A stretch of DNA of 64,000 bases from Isoetes taiwanensis (lineage: Eukaryota; Streptophyta; Lycopodiopsida; Isoetales; Isoetaceae): contig JAJEKV010000034.1 of NCBI GenBank assembly GCA_021234155.1, positions 5,346,028-5,410,027 on the forward strand, given 5' to 3'. The notes beneath the pieces were generated by a model that saw only the letters and a list, made by a program, of their open reading frames with translations, did not search any database and had not been told where the DNA came from. Positions within the stretch are counted from its first letter, which is position 1. Every line of letters starts with the position of its first letter. A program made the translations under genes and the position numbers. Of the stretch, positions 44,738 to 57,952 are shown one piece after another.

Positions 44738-47700
44738 ATGAATCATAAAATTCTCGGTTGGAATATTAGGGGAGTAAAATCCCTCGAATACAAGAAGAGT
44801 AGGTTAGCAAGTGCCATAAAGGGGATCAACCGGATGTGATATGCTTACAAGAACATAAGTGTAAAAAAGGAAGAAATACAGGAGTTGTTCAAAGTAATAG
44901 GCAATGAATACGTGGGTATTCTTTGCGATAAAGGAAACTTCTAGTCTTGAGGGGACCCCCATCGCATGGAAAAAGAAGTAAAAGTATGTGAGTCCGCGGT
45001 GTAGACAGATTTGGGAGATGGTCTTTAATCTTATGGCAACATGAAGGTAAAGTATGGGGCTTGGTGAACGTTTCGCCCATAACAACCCAGAGGAGAGGAG
45101 CCCTATGGGCCACTCTTAGGCACAAATTAAAAAGGTTCGGGAACAAGGTAGCTTGGCTAATGGTAGGAGATTTCAATATGGTGGAGGCGGTGAGGATAGA
45201 CATCATCAATAATAGTGCATGGGTTTGAGAAAGTCTAGTTGGTGCAAACTGTTAGAAGATATAGGCTTCATGGAAGTAGACAGAGATAAGGGCTATACAT
45301 GGTGTAACGGATGGATAGGCATGGGTAGGACTTATGCAAGACATGGTAGATGCTACATCAACGATGAGGCACTTACCATCCTTCCAAATGTGCATAGATC
45401 CAACCTTCTACAAAATGCTATCTCGGATCACAATCCACGAGGTCATATCTACCCCATTTGCAGTTAGAACCTCTAAAAACAATATTCAAACTCAACACTA
45501 GATATCGAGAAAGATCCGAGGAATTTGTGGAGGCTTGTAAAAGCATATGGAAATCCACTTTGAGCGGGCTCGGGGATGGAAACCATGATAATGGCCACAG
45601 GTAATATAAAAATTATGCCAAAAGTTGGGGTAGAGCTAAAGTGCAAAGGGAGAGGGGAGAGTTGGATAGCCTTTACAATCGGCTCCACTCACTTAGAGCA
45701 TTGGGCCCGAATGATGGGATAGAGGAGAAGGGAATAATATAACAGATAAAGGCACTAGAGGAAGTCAAGATAATGGAGAACGGATGCAAAGCGAGGATTG
45801 ACTTGGCTAAATGAAGGTGATAAATGCACCAAGTTCTTCTTTAAGTGACTAAAGAAAAGAAGAGGTCGTCTACTCTATCAACCATTGCACTAGGCGACGG
45901 CTCAACCCTCAAATCCGAGGGGGATCTAAAAAGGTACTTTACATAATCATTTCCAAGGTTTTTGGGGAACATAACTTACCATTCCAAGATACATATGAAG
46001 AGCTAGTGATCTCAAAAGTTTCACCTATAATGAGCTCTAGCCAAAAAAGATATTCTGATTAAGCCCTCTCTCTATGAAGGATCTTGAAAAAGCCACCCTC
46101 TTATTGGCTAAGAATAAATGTCCAGAGTATGGATGGAATTCCCATCGAATTCTACCAATGCAATTGGGAATGGATTAAAAATGATATCTTTTCTGCATAC
46201 GGACTTCTTGCAAGCTGAAAATTTAAATCCAAGATTGAATCTGGTGCATTGCCTTGGTACCCAAGTGTAAGGAGCCAAGCACAAGTAACGATTGGAGGCC
46301 TATCACACTCCTATGCATTTTACAAAATCATAGCCAAGGCTATGGCGGGGAGAAGATCAAACCAATTTTAGCGGAAGGTATCTCACAAGCCCAATCGGCT
46401 TCTTACGGGTAGGAGTATTAGGAGCAGCAACGTGGCTGGCACTTTTGAAGGGTTGCCTTTGGGCGTAAAAACAGGACAAAAAGTAGCCTATCTAAAGCTA
46501 GATTTCACCCAAGGCATATGACAAACATTAGATGGAGTTTTTACGCATAAAATGATGCTCAAGCTGGGTTGTGGGGATATTTTTCTGAAGGGGTAATGAA
46601 ACTCTTGAGATCATTTCGTGCCTCGATCTTATTTCAAGGTGAATCATCTCCTATATTTGAGATTAAGAGGGGCATCGGGCAAGGTTGTCCCGGCTCCCTT
46701 CCTCTTCAATATAGCAGCAGAAGCTCTCACGAGTTATTCCTGCAAGCATGTCGCAGACGGTCTCATTCGAGGGACTAGAAATGTGGGGCCGGTTCTCAAC
46801 AAATCTGTAACCGATGTATCGCGAGGCGACTCATTTCTATTTATTGAGGAGAGGAAAACAATATGTCGTAATGCGGGACAACTCACGGCCACCTTCTCAA
46901 TAGCTTCAGGGTTGCCTCATAAATTGGAAAAAATGCTCGGTCGCGGTGGCCTTTGGGAAACGGGCATCCCATATGCTTGGAAAGCTTACCATGGAAAATT
47001 ATCCCCGAGGGTGAACACTCCGACTTGTTAGGAATCGGTGGGCATTAACATCACTAGTGCACGAATATGGGATGAAATGCTACTAGGCCTACATAAACAC
47101 CTAAATTGGTGGAAGGTAGCAAAGTTATCCCTTGCGGGGAGGATTCTCATGGCAAAACATGTGCTAAGTAATACTTATGTATACATATCATCAATTCTAC
47201 TTGCTCAGGGAGAAGGTGCGAGGAGTTAGAAGGGCTGATTGAAACTTAAATGCAGGAGGTAATGAAGAAGGTGCAGCGATCAAAATTGCTTGGTGGAAGT
47301 GCAAGAGGGACAAAAGCGAAGGGGGAATTGGTATGTTTGACATAGTCTTACAGAGCAAAGTATTAATAGCCAAATTCATATGGATGATTCTTGGGAAAAG
47401 GTGAAATCTCCAGGTTTGCACCTCATCAACCAAGCTCTATTATATTCTTGTAAGCATAGTAAGCCCTCCATCAAGGTCTCGCTTCCATGGTCTCTCTTTT
47501 TTATCTCAAGCCAAGTAAAGAAGCCTCCCCTTCGAAGGGTCTTATTTCGCTTGGAATGCCATAAAGAAACTATTCACGCTTGATATCGGCAAATTTAAAA
47601 GCGGGGACCTCCCCTCCATGGTGGGTACCAATGGAATTGCACAATAAACAAGGCCCATTAGGTATAGTGGGTGATCGCGAGGATTGTGAAGAGATGGAAA

Positions 47701-48429
47701 AAGCGAGTGGTATACATTCTTGTGCTCAGTGGTATATGGGAGAGCACGGCGGTTAGGAAGCATTTCAAGCCTGTTTTGGTTTAAAGGAGGCGGAACAAGA
47801 TAATTTGGGAATGTGTGGCTTCCGTACTCCCAAACACAATAAATAGAGGAGATCAAAGTCCATGGGTCGTACATCCTTTGATCTGACCAAACAAGTTTGT
47901 GAAGTCATGCTACAATGGTTTGAAGACTAAAGGGATTTCTTCAATTATCTCCCAAGTGGGAGCTAGTGATCACGGAGGACATCCTTAAAAACATCGGAGA
48001 AATGCTTGGCTGAAATTCCTCCCTCCATGAATCAACACCTTTCTTTGGCAAAAGCGATCCACGAGGGGTCCCAAGGGTCAATCATTTAGTCTCCAAATGG
48101 GACAATAGCATTGAGCCCACTTTGCCCTATGTGTGAAGAGGAAGAAAAATCCATAGAACATTGTGCGGTGGAATGTGGGATCTTTGCATGAAGTATGGGC
48201 ACTGGAGTGCGGATAGGTTGAATACCCCTTAGGAACCAAAGAATTGCTGCTAGGAATTCTCCCTCGAGAATGGTGTCCCAAGAAGAAGATTTCTTTTCAC
48301 ATAGCCGGGCTGGATGATCGGGTCAATATGGAAAGGAGGAATGCCCAGAGTCTTCCATTTGAGAATCGGGGAGGTATTCATATCATCAACTTGGCTACTT
48401 CACGGAACTTGAAAGACTTAAAAATTTAG
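44738..48429 (+). pseudogene. LINE ORF2 (APE endonuclease and reverse transcriptase) relic
   Basis: The ATG at 44738 opens MNHKILGWNIRGVKSLEYKK. Endonuclease motifs follow in order: ICLQEHK (about 44840), GDFNMVEA (about 45170), GYTWCNGW (about 45293) and ISDHNP (about 45420). Reverse transcriptase motifs come next: LKLDFT before an AYD equivalent (about 46495), IKRGIGQGCPG (about 46665) and a degenerate YADD-like site followed by SFLFI (about 46825). A Cys/His-rich end near 48120-48180 and a last open piece to 48429 complete the protein. ORF2 of L1 elements nicks DNA and copies the RNA at the nick. More than twenty stops or frameshifts make this copy inert. Confidence 0.85.
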
Positions 48430-48652
48430 GCTAGTTTTTTAAATGTCTTGAGAAGAGGTAAAGGAAGAAATATGGGGCACCTATTTTAATCTGGTCTAGG
48501 TCGGGAAAGAGAATAGTACAAAAGTGGAGCTACGTAGCTACCCCCATCTCATATTCGTGGATGGGTGCACCTCTGCCATGTGGCTTTGTATCATTCTCTC
48601 TAAGTAAATAAAATCTTTTTTATCCCTCAAAAAAAAAAAAAAAAAAAAAAAA

Positions 48653-48667
48653 GTGTAGTTGCTTGTC
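48653..48667 (+). repeat. LINE target-site duplication, right copy
   Basis: GTGTAGTTGCTTGTC directly after the A24 tail, identical to 42454-42468. Confidence 0.9.
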
Positions 48668-49106
48668 TTCAATTTTTGATCTACTTTCGACGGCCTTCTT
48701 GGCCCATCAAACACATCAGCCCTGTAGGAATAACAAACTATTTTCCCCTTCTTCAAAGAGTCACATTACATCCAAAATGCTGCTCAAATTTTACCCGCCA
48801 AGATGCAAGTACCTTTCTCATCCTATCAAGAACATGCTTTAAGCATCCATGAACTCGGCTCCATCCGACGAAGAAATGAATAAACTTCACAACTAGAATT
48901 CCCATTTGCTTCATTTCGACTACAAAGAAGAATCATAGTGTGACATCATTTTTCACTACACAAGTAGAGGTGTCAAAAAAGAAAATGCAAAAAGTGTATT
49001 TTTGCGAACGAATACCAAAATTGGCAAAGTGTGATAACATGGCAGAACTGTTTCAAAATGTTGTTAGGCTATGGCGAGTTAAGACGGTAGAAGCGCATCA
49101 TTGAGG
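48668..49106. other. Unassigned DNA between two LINE tails
   Basis: No gene or repeat recognised. Confidence 0.35.
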
Positions 49107-49809
49107 TTTTTTTTTTTTTTTTAGAGAACGGGGTGTTTTTTATATTTATCAAAATAAGAAGTACAATGTTTCAAACATATAAAGGATTACTACAGGAGAA
49201 GCCTCAACATCTTCATCCTTTATGCGTAGAAACTTATTCTTTGCTCTGTAAGGTGATATATATACATGAAGCATGATAATCTCCCATTTGGTAACCGGGA
49301 TAGACAAGAAGATCTTGGAAAAATAGCTCTGAAGCTTTCTTTTACATATAGAAGAACCAAAGAGAAGATCTAGAACCACTTTGAACATAGAAGGAAGTAC
49401 CATAATATGAAACCGGTTTAGTTCTTTGCATTGTTGGGATGCAAAGCGGTCGAGCCCTAAGTAGGCTAGACCCACTAGCCCGGCCCGCCAAGACTCCTCC
49501 CAAAAGTACGGTTTATGATATAAAAGCTTCTTCCTGCTCACCACGATGTCCCTAGCTCGGCCCCTAGGTGATCTCATTTCACGTACTTGGATCCATTCTA
49601 ATAATTCGAATTCCCACAAAGACTTCATGATAAAAGCGATTCTCGATCTTATCATGAATAACTGAATCTTTCTTGCTAGTAAGAAAGAATGGGAAGAAGT
49701 AAATGGCGGAAGTAGCTAACAATTTTCCAAGTTTTGTAAAGAAAGAACAGACTGCCAAATTTTTACAGGGCCAAGAAACGCCTTTGTTCAAGAACTCACA
49801 AGATTTCAT
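49107..49809 (-). pseudogene. 3' part of a second LINE (ORF2 C-terminus and poly(A) tail)
   Basis: A T16 run at 49107-49122 is the poly(A) tail of a minus-strand element. Behind it two overlapping minus-strand frames (49579-49809, then 49149-49655) give a Trp- and Lys-rich protein end: NKGVSWPCKNLAVCSFF, RSPRGRARDIVVSRKKLLYH, KPYFWEESWRAGLVGLAYLG and LDLLFGSSICKRKLQSYFSK. Domain identity is inferred from the context and the style of L1 ORF2 C-termini; no catalytic motifs are retained. The copy seems 5'-truncated, as is common for LINEs. I found no clear target duplication. Confidence 0.5.
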
Positions 49810-49999
49810 TCCACCTTATAAGCTTAGCTATTCGGTGTAATCTTTGCAAGATGCGGGGAAAGATTATAATGCTAGGAGCATTAGAGCGAAATACCACGTT
49901 AGTGGTTTACCTCGAGATCAAGAAACCTTGAGAAGATGCTTCAAAGGCCACAAATTCTTCATTGGTGATGAAAGATCCAGGAACCGAAAGATGTTTGCC

Positions 50000-51500
50000 A
50001 CGATCCCCGCTAGTCCGGCTCAATCCTAAGCGGATACAAGAAATTGCAGCGGTCTTGGGAAGGTAGGAAAAAGGGCCTCTCCCTGCCGTCGCCGCCCTAG
50101 CCGCAGGCGCCAAGAACTTCAACGGCCATCAGCACACATCTCGTGAGGCTTGAGGTCAGTTTCGGCGGCGCTGGTCGCAAATCTTTCTTCTCTGTTGGCG
50201 CCATGGATAGAGCTTCAGTTTGAGTGTAGTTTTGTGTCATGTAGAGTTTTTCTTGTTGATCATCCAACAAACTTCCTTAGTGCTTGCTTTTTCTGTGTTG
50301 CGATCTGAAGATTTTGGATTTTTTTTCTGGATCATCAAAGAAAGTTTTGGAAGGCTATTTTCCGTCATTTTTTATTTTTGCTGTCGATTTTCTCTTGCAT
50401 GCTTTGTTTTGATGACTTGTTTGTGTTTTTACAGGGGCAGATGCTCTGACGGATGATAGCAGGTTAAGTTTTCTTGTTATCTTGCATTCAAACACATATT
50501 TTTGACTTACTGAAGAAGGTAACCAAGACAATCAGCAAGCACTACAGATCCCCAAGGCCTGAACAATATGCATCTGCCACAAAAGGTTAACTTTCAGGCT
50601 ATTTTTTCGACATTATACCTGCATAGCTTCGTCATCAACATCATATGCCTCTGAATCACAAACCGAGTTCACCATGGAGGGGTTTTGCAGCAAAACCGTA
50701 CGCATGTTTATCTACACTTGAGTTATTAAGTATATGAGGGCCGGGGGTCTCTGATTTTGTATCCTATGGTAGTCTGACCCCAAAGCTAATCTCTAGTGCA
50801 TGACAGTCCTTTATCATTTTAACTAGAGATTTCCAATAAATATCAAGACAGGTGAGCATTCTTGTCTTGCTTATTTATTTATTTCATTGTTTCGATATTT
50901 CGTTTATTGTTGTTTGGCTATAGTTTATGTATGTAACTATTTCGCACAAATTCAGGAAGCAGGGAAAATGGTCAGATTGATCTTATGCATGCTCTTCTTT
51001 CTAGCCTTGGCATATGACTGTCGGCCACATAATCGGGCCTCTATGGAGCACTGAGAGACGAATTATACAAATGCAGATGTCTGCAGAAACTAAGTATAAC
51101 ATAAAGCCATAGAAAAGGTTCTATTGGTGCATGTTTTGGTCCATTATCTGCATTAAACTCCTTGAATCTTGAAGGGACTGCATTGACAGGTGACAATACT
51201 AAAGAGTAGGCAAACTGTTCTGCCCTTAAGCTCATGAATCTGGGTGGAAATAGATTGAGTGGCAACATGCCTAAAGAGTTGGGTAATTGCTGAGCATGAT
51301 TAGATTGACGGGAAACATTCCTAGAGAGTTGGGTAAATTTTCTGCGCTCCAGTTTTATTCCAACTGAGATAAGCAATTGCCGTGCTCTTCATGGATTGTT
51401 TCTTTCTTCTAACAATTTAACAGGAAATATCCCAATTGAGTTGGCCAAATATCTTGTTCTCACGCACTTGTATCTGGATTCTAATACCATTGATCAGACT
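50000..51500 (+). pseudogene. LRR receptor-type gene relic
   Basis: A GC-rich leader at 50020-50220 precedes small exon-like pieces, one reading GADALTDDSR after TTTTTACAG near 50433. At 50968-51054 a start codon opens MVRLILCMLFFLALAYDCRP, a signal-peptide-like segment. From 51146 leucine-rich repeats are readable: LNSLNLEGTALTGDN, ALKLMNLGGNRLSGNMPKEL, RLTGNIPRELGKFSAL, and LHGLFLSSNNLTGNIPIELA ending in LYLDSNTID. They follow the plant LxxLxLxxNxLxGxIPxEL consensus of receptor-like kinases. Stops (after KE and after GNC) and frameshifts break the frame and no kinase domain follows. A decayed extracellular domain of an LRR receptor is the best reading. Confidence 0.6.
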
Positions 51501-51604
51501 ACTTAATTTATTTTTGCTATAGGTCAGATTACTCAATTTATTTTTGCTATAACATTGGTTCAATCTTTATTTGGGTGCAACTTCCTAAGTCATAAAAATA
51601 CAAA

Positions 51605-52070
51605 ATACAAAAGGGGATTGTTGCTGAAACGGGTATGAACAAATTGTATATGGAGACAAAAATTTTTAATAAGAGGATATTAGTTTATAAAATCACAAAG
51701 AAGGGTATGAATGTTGGTTGCGAGAAAAGGGTATGAACATTGCATACAAAAATGGGGTATAAATGAAGGAAAATTTTCACTTAAGAGGATATTAAACTAC
51801 GAAATCACAAAGGGGAATTGTTGCCAGAAAAGGGGTAGGAACTTTGGTTGCGAGAAATGGGGTACGAATGGAAATGGGTACAAATGAAGAAATTTTCAAG
51901 TAGGAGGAAACTAATCTACAAAATTACAAAGAGGGGATTCTTACTAGAAAGAGGTATGAATATATTTGTGAGAAATGGGGTATGAGCATTCCATATGGCA
52001 ATGGGGTATACAAAAAAAATACAAATAAGAGGATATTTAATCTAAAAAATCACAAAGGGGGGATTGTGGC
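51605..52070 (+). repeat. G-rich tandem repeat, about four units of 110-125 bp
   Basis: Each unit runs roughly GGGGATTGTTGCC, GAAAtGGGGTATGAA, CAAATGAAGAAATTTTCA, AAGAGGATATTAAACTA, AAATCACAAAG. Units start at about 51607, 51703, 51812 and 51931. Confidence 0.75.
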
Positions 52071-53120
52071 CAGATACCCCGTTTCTGAAAATCACTTCCT
52101 TTCATAGAAAAGGGGGATTTTTAGGGGTTTTTTATGGTGCATTTTAAGGAGGATATGGGCATCATTTTTGATAAGGTCTTCTAAGTATTTTTACACGTTT
52201 GGTATTTTTAGATTAGGAAATCCAAAGGGATGGCCCCGATTGCTTGATTCCCAGCATATGGTAAAATTATTCTTTTGATCAATGGTTAGGATAGCCATAA
52301 AGCAGGACCCAAGCTGTGAACCATCAACAGTTTGTCTTACAAATCCTGAATCAGTGGCTCTGTCTGCAAGAACTGATTCATGTCCATTTCCATGATGACT
52401 CATGGAAAACTAAAATATATCCAATGGAACAATAGAAGACATACGGGAGCTAAGTCAAAGCAGAAACAGGAGATTTGGGCCAGGGGATTTTTCTTTTGGG
52501 CTTAAATCGTGAACAGAAACAGGAGATTTAGGCTTAGATGATGATAAAAAACAGAGGATTTTGGCTCTGTGAAGCGAGCTTTAGCGAGCTAGCCCTGTCA
52601 TTTGGGATCTAGCGAGCTGGCCCTGTCATTTCCGGTCTATTCTTCCAATCTTTTTCCGGTCTTATTCAAACGCTTCTCCAGTTTCAGCTCTGAAATTTAC
52701 AGCTTGGGCCCCCACACATTCTTATCATATCATTTTTTGCATCATTTTGCTCTGTTTTTTCAACCCAATACCTGTAAAAGGCTCCCGCTTTTTCCTCCGA
52801 TTCAACCTTGAAGATGCAGAAATAATGCCAACGCTTTTGTCTGTTTCCCAACAGACGCGTGCTCCAAGGTCAATAGTTTCCAATTATTCTTTCACTGCTT
52901 TTTTTGGCCAGCCCTGCCCATCCATGTTAGGTCAATATTGTTGGCATGTTGTTCATTTGTGGATCCAAGCTGTAGCCTTTGTTTTGTTGGAAAAAAAAAT
53001 AAAATAAATAAAATATGAAGGTTATAAGTTATGTTGTCTACAATTGTGCACTGAAAGAATGATACTCCCATAATCACCATTTTTTACACCTCTTTTTTAG
53101 TCCCCAGTGCCTACTTCTGC
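52071..53120. other. Unassigned DNA
   Basis: A short direct repeat, AGCGAGCTAGCCCTGTCATTT / AGCGAGCTGGCCCTGTCATTT-like, lies at 52583-52630. No gene is seen. Confidence 0.4.
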
Positions 53121-53395
53121 GAAGTTCGCAATTCATACATTATACATATTTCTCTGAAAAGAATATCCATTATCAACATCCCATGGCTATAATTTAGACA
53201 TGAAGTTCGTACTTCTTACATTATACATATTTCCATGAAAAGAATATCCATTATCAACATCCCATGGCTATAATTTAAATGATTCTCTAAATCTTCATCT
53301 AATAAATATTTTCCTGAAAAGAATTATCTATTATCAATATGATACATCTATAATTTAGATTATTCTCTAAATCTTCATCTTGAATTACAAATCTT
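53121..53395 (+). repeat. Tandem repeat, 81-bp unit, about three copies
   Basis: Two close copies start GAAGTTCG at 53121 and 53202 and share CCATTATCAACATCCCATGG. A third, more diverged copy runs from about 53300 to 53395. Confidence 0.8.
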
Positions 53396-56300
53396 CAACT
53401 AGCATGGTGTCTAATCTATGAAGATATATTTAAGAACATCTCATAAGTTTATTAAAAGGAGTATATTGGTCTTCCATTTGTTTAGGTGCATGTTAGGTCC
53501 TTGCCAGCATATTATGGGCATGTATTCTAGCTGGCTCAAGTTGCAGATTATCCTTAATTTCCTAATCCCGATTATGTAATAGGCACTTCCACAATTTTGT
53601 GTTCTAAATTGTTGTGTATGGTGCATCTCAACATTTTCCTTCAACATGCCATGCTTTCTGAATGTTTGTTTTCAATTCAAGTGTATATGTTTTTTGCCTT
53701 TGTTGTTAACATTTTTGCCTCCATTTGCAGGATCATAGGTGTTGTATAAGCCAACCACACGTGAAACTTGGTCATTGTTGTAACAGAGGGTAGCATTCTA
53801 CTGTAATACTGTGGTGGTATTTACACACCTCTTTCCTTAGAGTTAGCTATTCATGGTAGGTTGCCAATTGCTTCTGCACCTATTTCTTATTTGGCAAGTT
53901 AATTTATTGGAAAATAGATCATTCAAGATGGTCTGCTCTATAGTTTCTTTTCTAAATACCGATGTATGTTGCAGTTGAGATCTTGAGAAAAGCAATGGAC
54001 TTGGCTAAGCCCAATGTATAGATAAGTGTTTATGCACATGGTGACATTTTGCATCTATTTTTTATTTTCAAACTAGATCTGTATTTTGCAGTTTAGTGTG
54101 GCCACTAAATGAGATACCTATATTTCTGGCAGGGAATTTCATAATTCAATGTTCGAACAAGTTTTCTGGCCCCTTCTAGTCGAAATTAAACATACTAGAT
54201 ATGATGCCTTTGATGTTGAATAAGAAAGAGGATTTATATTGAATACATTTAAAGTTATGTAAAACATCCATTGAGTGGCATGCTTTACATTACCTTGCAT
54301 GTGTTTACACAGTTTAGAATAAAAGCACATATGGAGATATGATTGCTATATGGATGTATATTGGTATGCAAAATGTGAACATCCGAGGAAGGCACACAAT
54401 ATATTCTAATTTAATAAATCAAGATGTGCCTATCCAATATTTCAATAGCATGGAACAAGATGGTAGACCAGATCAGGGAATTTAAATATATTTATTTCAT
54501 GCAATCGTGCTAGTCTGTGGGATGAAGGTCATTGGTATTTTCAAATATATGACAGGAACTCTTGGCATTACGCTTGATATGTTACATTATAATTGTTCGA
54601 TCGATCTTTCCAGCCGTGCAAGGTGCATAATAGTAGTAACTATACTTCAAGCTACATTTCAAACTAATATTTGTAGGTGGATTTCTTCTTAGAGAATGCT
54701 GGCTACATGGTTACATACATTATATGAAATACTATGAAATACCATATGAACAACTCCATTATGGCCCTGCATGCTGATTTGTTGACTGTAATTAAATTTT
54801 GTGGATAAGTTGGTGAGGGACATGCTGTCACATTGACTCAAACTTTTGAGTTAGCAAATGGAAATCATGACGAATAGGCTAGATTGTTTCTAGAATGGCA
54901 AGTTTGCGAGCTTTGACATTTTGACATAGACCTGTATAAAGTTTGAGCCATAACCATGCTCTAAATCAGCGGTTATTAATTGGTGTAGTGAAACTATGCA
55001 TGATAGCTATGGTTTCTTTGTACTTATGTTTATGTTATGGAATTCGTTAGTTGATTCATCCAATCATACGGTGAAATTTCTCATGTTTCGTGCGAGTTGT
55101 ATGGCTTAGTAAACTAGCAGTTCAAGATCTCATTGTGGCTGCCAATATCCCTTGCTGTTAGTTTATATATGTTACAGATATAGATAGCTTTCTTAAAGAA
55201 TCAAATATCCTTTTTTTTAACTGGAGGCTGTAACTAAGGAGTTGAATATCATAGGGCAACCTTTGCAACTAGACCATGAAATAAAAATCAATGGGTAACA
55301 ATAATCAAACTACAAGCTACTAACAAATGAGATATGGAGTATGCATTTAGAAAAATAAACAATGTGCATTGGGAGGCTTTGCTTGAAAGTTCCCCCCCCC
55401 CCAAACCCCCCTTCTCTCCTCCCTTCTTTTTTGTAATTTGGAGCCAATAGGATGAGCCATTAGCTACACTTACAAACTCCCTAAGCCCGTTACCCACTTA
55501 CAATATTACATACGCCGTTAATTGTTAGGTTATAAAAACCATAACAAAATATCAATGAATGTATTTTCAACATATTTCTTCACAAAACCACTTCTCCACC
55601 CATAGACTAGACGTAAATTACCCGACATCTTTTACAATAATATTCTAATCCAATCAGCCTAGACGAATTTTGATGCAACTTGGGAGATCCAAGTCTTGAG
55701 CGTCCTTTACAAAGCTATTATCTTTTGCGCGCCTGATTTTCAGACCCAACTCGACTTCTAAACGTAATAGCAACTAGAACGGGTAAGGTGATCTTGGAGA
55801 CACACAAGCTCAAAACTCAATAGCAACCATTGGATGGTGGAAATAGAAAAAGGAGAAATAAAAGATGGTGGACTAAGGGTCAGGTCAATGTATATGGATC
55901 CATCCAGGCCTAAAACCCAGTGGCTACCATTGGGTGGGGTGTCAATGGAAAAAGTTGAGCGTTTGAAGTCTCGAAGGAAATTGAACTATAGTGGGAAACC
56001 CATGGTTGTATGAAAAATGCGTCTCTATCCTATAGACACCAGAACACAAGGCACTAGCATACGTTCCAATCTTGCATATTCCTAGATTGACATGCATCCA
56101 TTATAACGACTGTTCAAATAAGAGAGTTCTCTTCGCAAAATTGTAGGTGAGAGTAAGATCTTTCCAATGACAACAAAAGTCTAGATCGGACTTGGAAAAT
56201 ATACCTTGTAGTGTTCCGGATTTAAAGAATGTCCAACAAGTCAAAAGGGCATAACTTGCCACTTTTACATCATGTTCTAATCTACATTATGTATGGAGAG

Positions 56301-57878
56301 AATGAATTACCAACATAACTAGATAATGTTTTTGCAGAGTTGTAAGGACTCTCTAGTGTTATTAGCTATAAACTACTCTAGTTTGTTATTAGGCATCTTT
56401 CGTGGAGTTCCCATGCAATATGAACTTTTATTTAAAAATTTCAAAAGACTTTGTTGTCTACATTTTTGGTCCATAAAGTGTTTCCTTTATAGGGCGAGGG
56501 TAAAATATGAACTTAAAATAGCTTGGCAAAACATGTCCCCCAAAAGCATGGATCGAAAATAGGGGGTTTCTCCCCGAAAAATCCGCCCATTCTTAAGAAT
56601 ATCCGACCATCTAAAAATATTTTTGGCGAGTTTCCGGCATAAAAATAAAAAAAATCCGGTAAAATACACCAAAAACTGCACTTCCAAATATTTTCTCTGG
56701 CAATCTAAAATACAAGGCGGCATTTTTACTAGTCAAGGGCATCACTATTTTCAAGCCCTGCCCAAAAGTGGATGATTCCCCATTCAAATTTGGGCATCAT
56801 TCTTGGATATCTGGCTCCAAGGAGAATATCTTCAAAGAATTGGAACATGGTTCCACGTTTTGCCAGCTACAAGCTCTCTTTTCGTGGACAAACTTTACAC
56901 TCACACTATGCGATTACTTTTAGAACAATTCTAATGCAAAGGTGAGAGAGTACAAATTGTCTACTTGTTGTTGTGACTTTTGAGCCAAGTTATGAAATAA
57001 AGGGTAGGGGCCCACATGTTCTTTGTTGAAACGTCTTTAAGTTTAAGGACAATTTGAGGTTCATGCATGCATCTTTTAAATCTCTCACTTTGATAAGACG
57101 CTTTGGTTTCTTGGGAAGACATCTAACTTCCATACACCCATTGTCTTCAATAATGTAATAAGATTCTCCATCACATCATATAGAACCACTAGTGCTTCAT
57201 TGGGATGACTCTACCATTGCCCAAAAAGGAGCTGGTTTTAATCATAGAATAGTGAGAAAGATTTCATATTTGGCACCCAATTCAGTTACATAATTAATAA
57301 CCACATGGTGGTTCGCTCAGTTAGTTTATTACCAGAATCCCTTTGTAGTGGTATTCGTGCATCTTTCTATGATGGATAATCGTTTACCAAAGACCCTCGG
57401 TCAAACCTTCCAAACCTGAGCATCTTTATACAGAGCATAGACCAAATTGTATTTTGTTTATTAGGTATTTCTTCTCCACAATTCCAGATTCTCGTTGTCA
57501 CAAATAAGCATTTCTTAATGTTATCACATCAGAATTACTCAAATACGTGATTCATCAGATGGAACTTGAAATGACAGGTTAGTCGCAATAGTGCTAGTTT
57601 AACAACACGGCTATCAATTTCGGGAGATGTTTTTCCTTAATCCCTATGATGTCTTACCATCTCCAATTGCCTAATAACCATACATAGATTCCAAACAGCA
57701 CCTAGTTGGACGGAACAACAGAGACACAAACATTGATTAGCAATATAGTTGGAAGGAACAAACAACAACATATAATCGATCTTTCGTACAGAGCATTTAG
57801 TGACATAGTTGGGAAAATTTTAACGCTAGCGAATTTAGGTATGGCAGTTTTGGTTTGTTGCTCTGGGAAGTTGGTGTG
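53396..57878. other. Unassigned DNA
   Basis: AT-rich DNA without a supported gene. Short simple runs occur, for example C11 at 55391-55401. Open frames are all below 80 codons and show no family features. Confidence 0.4.
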
Positions 57879-57952
57879 GGCAGAGGATACAAGTTAATAT
57901 TCATAAAAGATTCTATGGCAGAGGATACAAGTTAATATTCATAAAAAATTCT
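57879..57952 (+). repeat. Direct repeat, 38-bp unit, two copies
   Basis: GGCAGAGGATACAAGTTAAT and the following ATTCATAAAA(G/A)ATTCT occur twice head to tail, from 57879 and 57917, with one or two differences. A recent slippage or replication duplication. Confidence 0.85.

Larger units (their letters stand above)
42469..48652 (+). mobile_element. Complete but decayed L1-type LINE, 6,184 bp
   Basis: Bounded by identical 15-bp target duplications and ending in A24 (48629-48652). The 5' region (42469 to about 43400) is GC-rich compared with the surroundings and has an internal repeat: GATTTGAAATTGGGGCTTTT and GGTAAATCATTTCCCTTGCT each occur twice, about 120 bp apart, near 42660 and 42795. An ORF1-like region (about 43400-44600) and an ORF2 region (44738-48429) follow. 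A long target duplication with a poly(A) tail is the signature of target-primed reverse transcription. Both reading frames are broken by many stops, yet the boundaries are intact. Confidence 0.9.
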
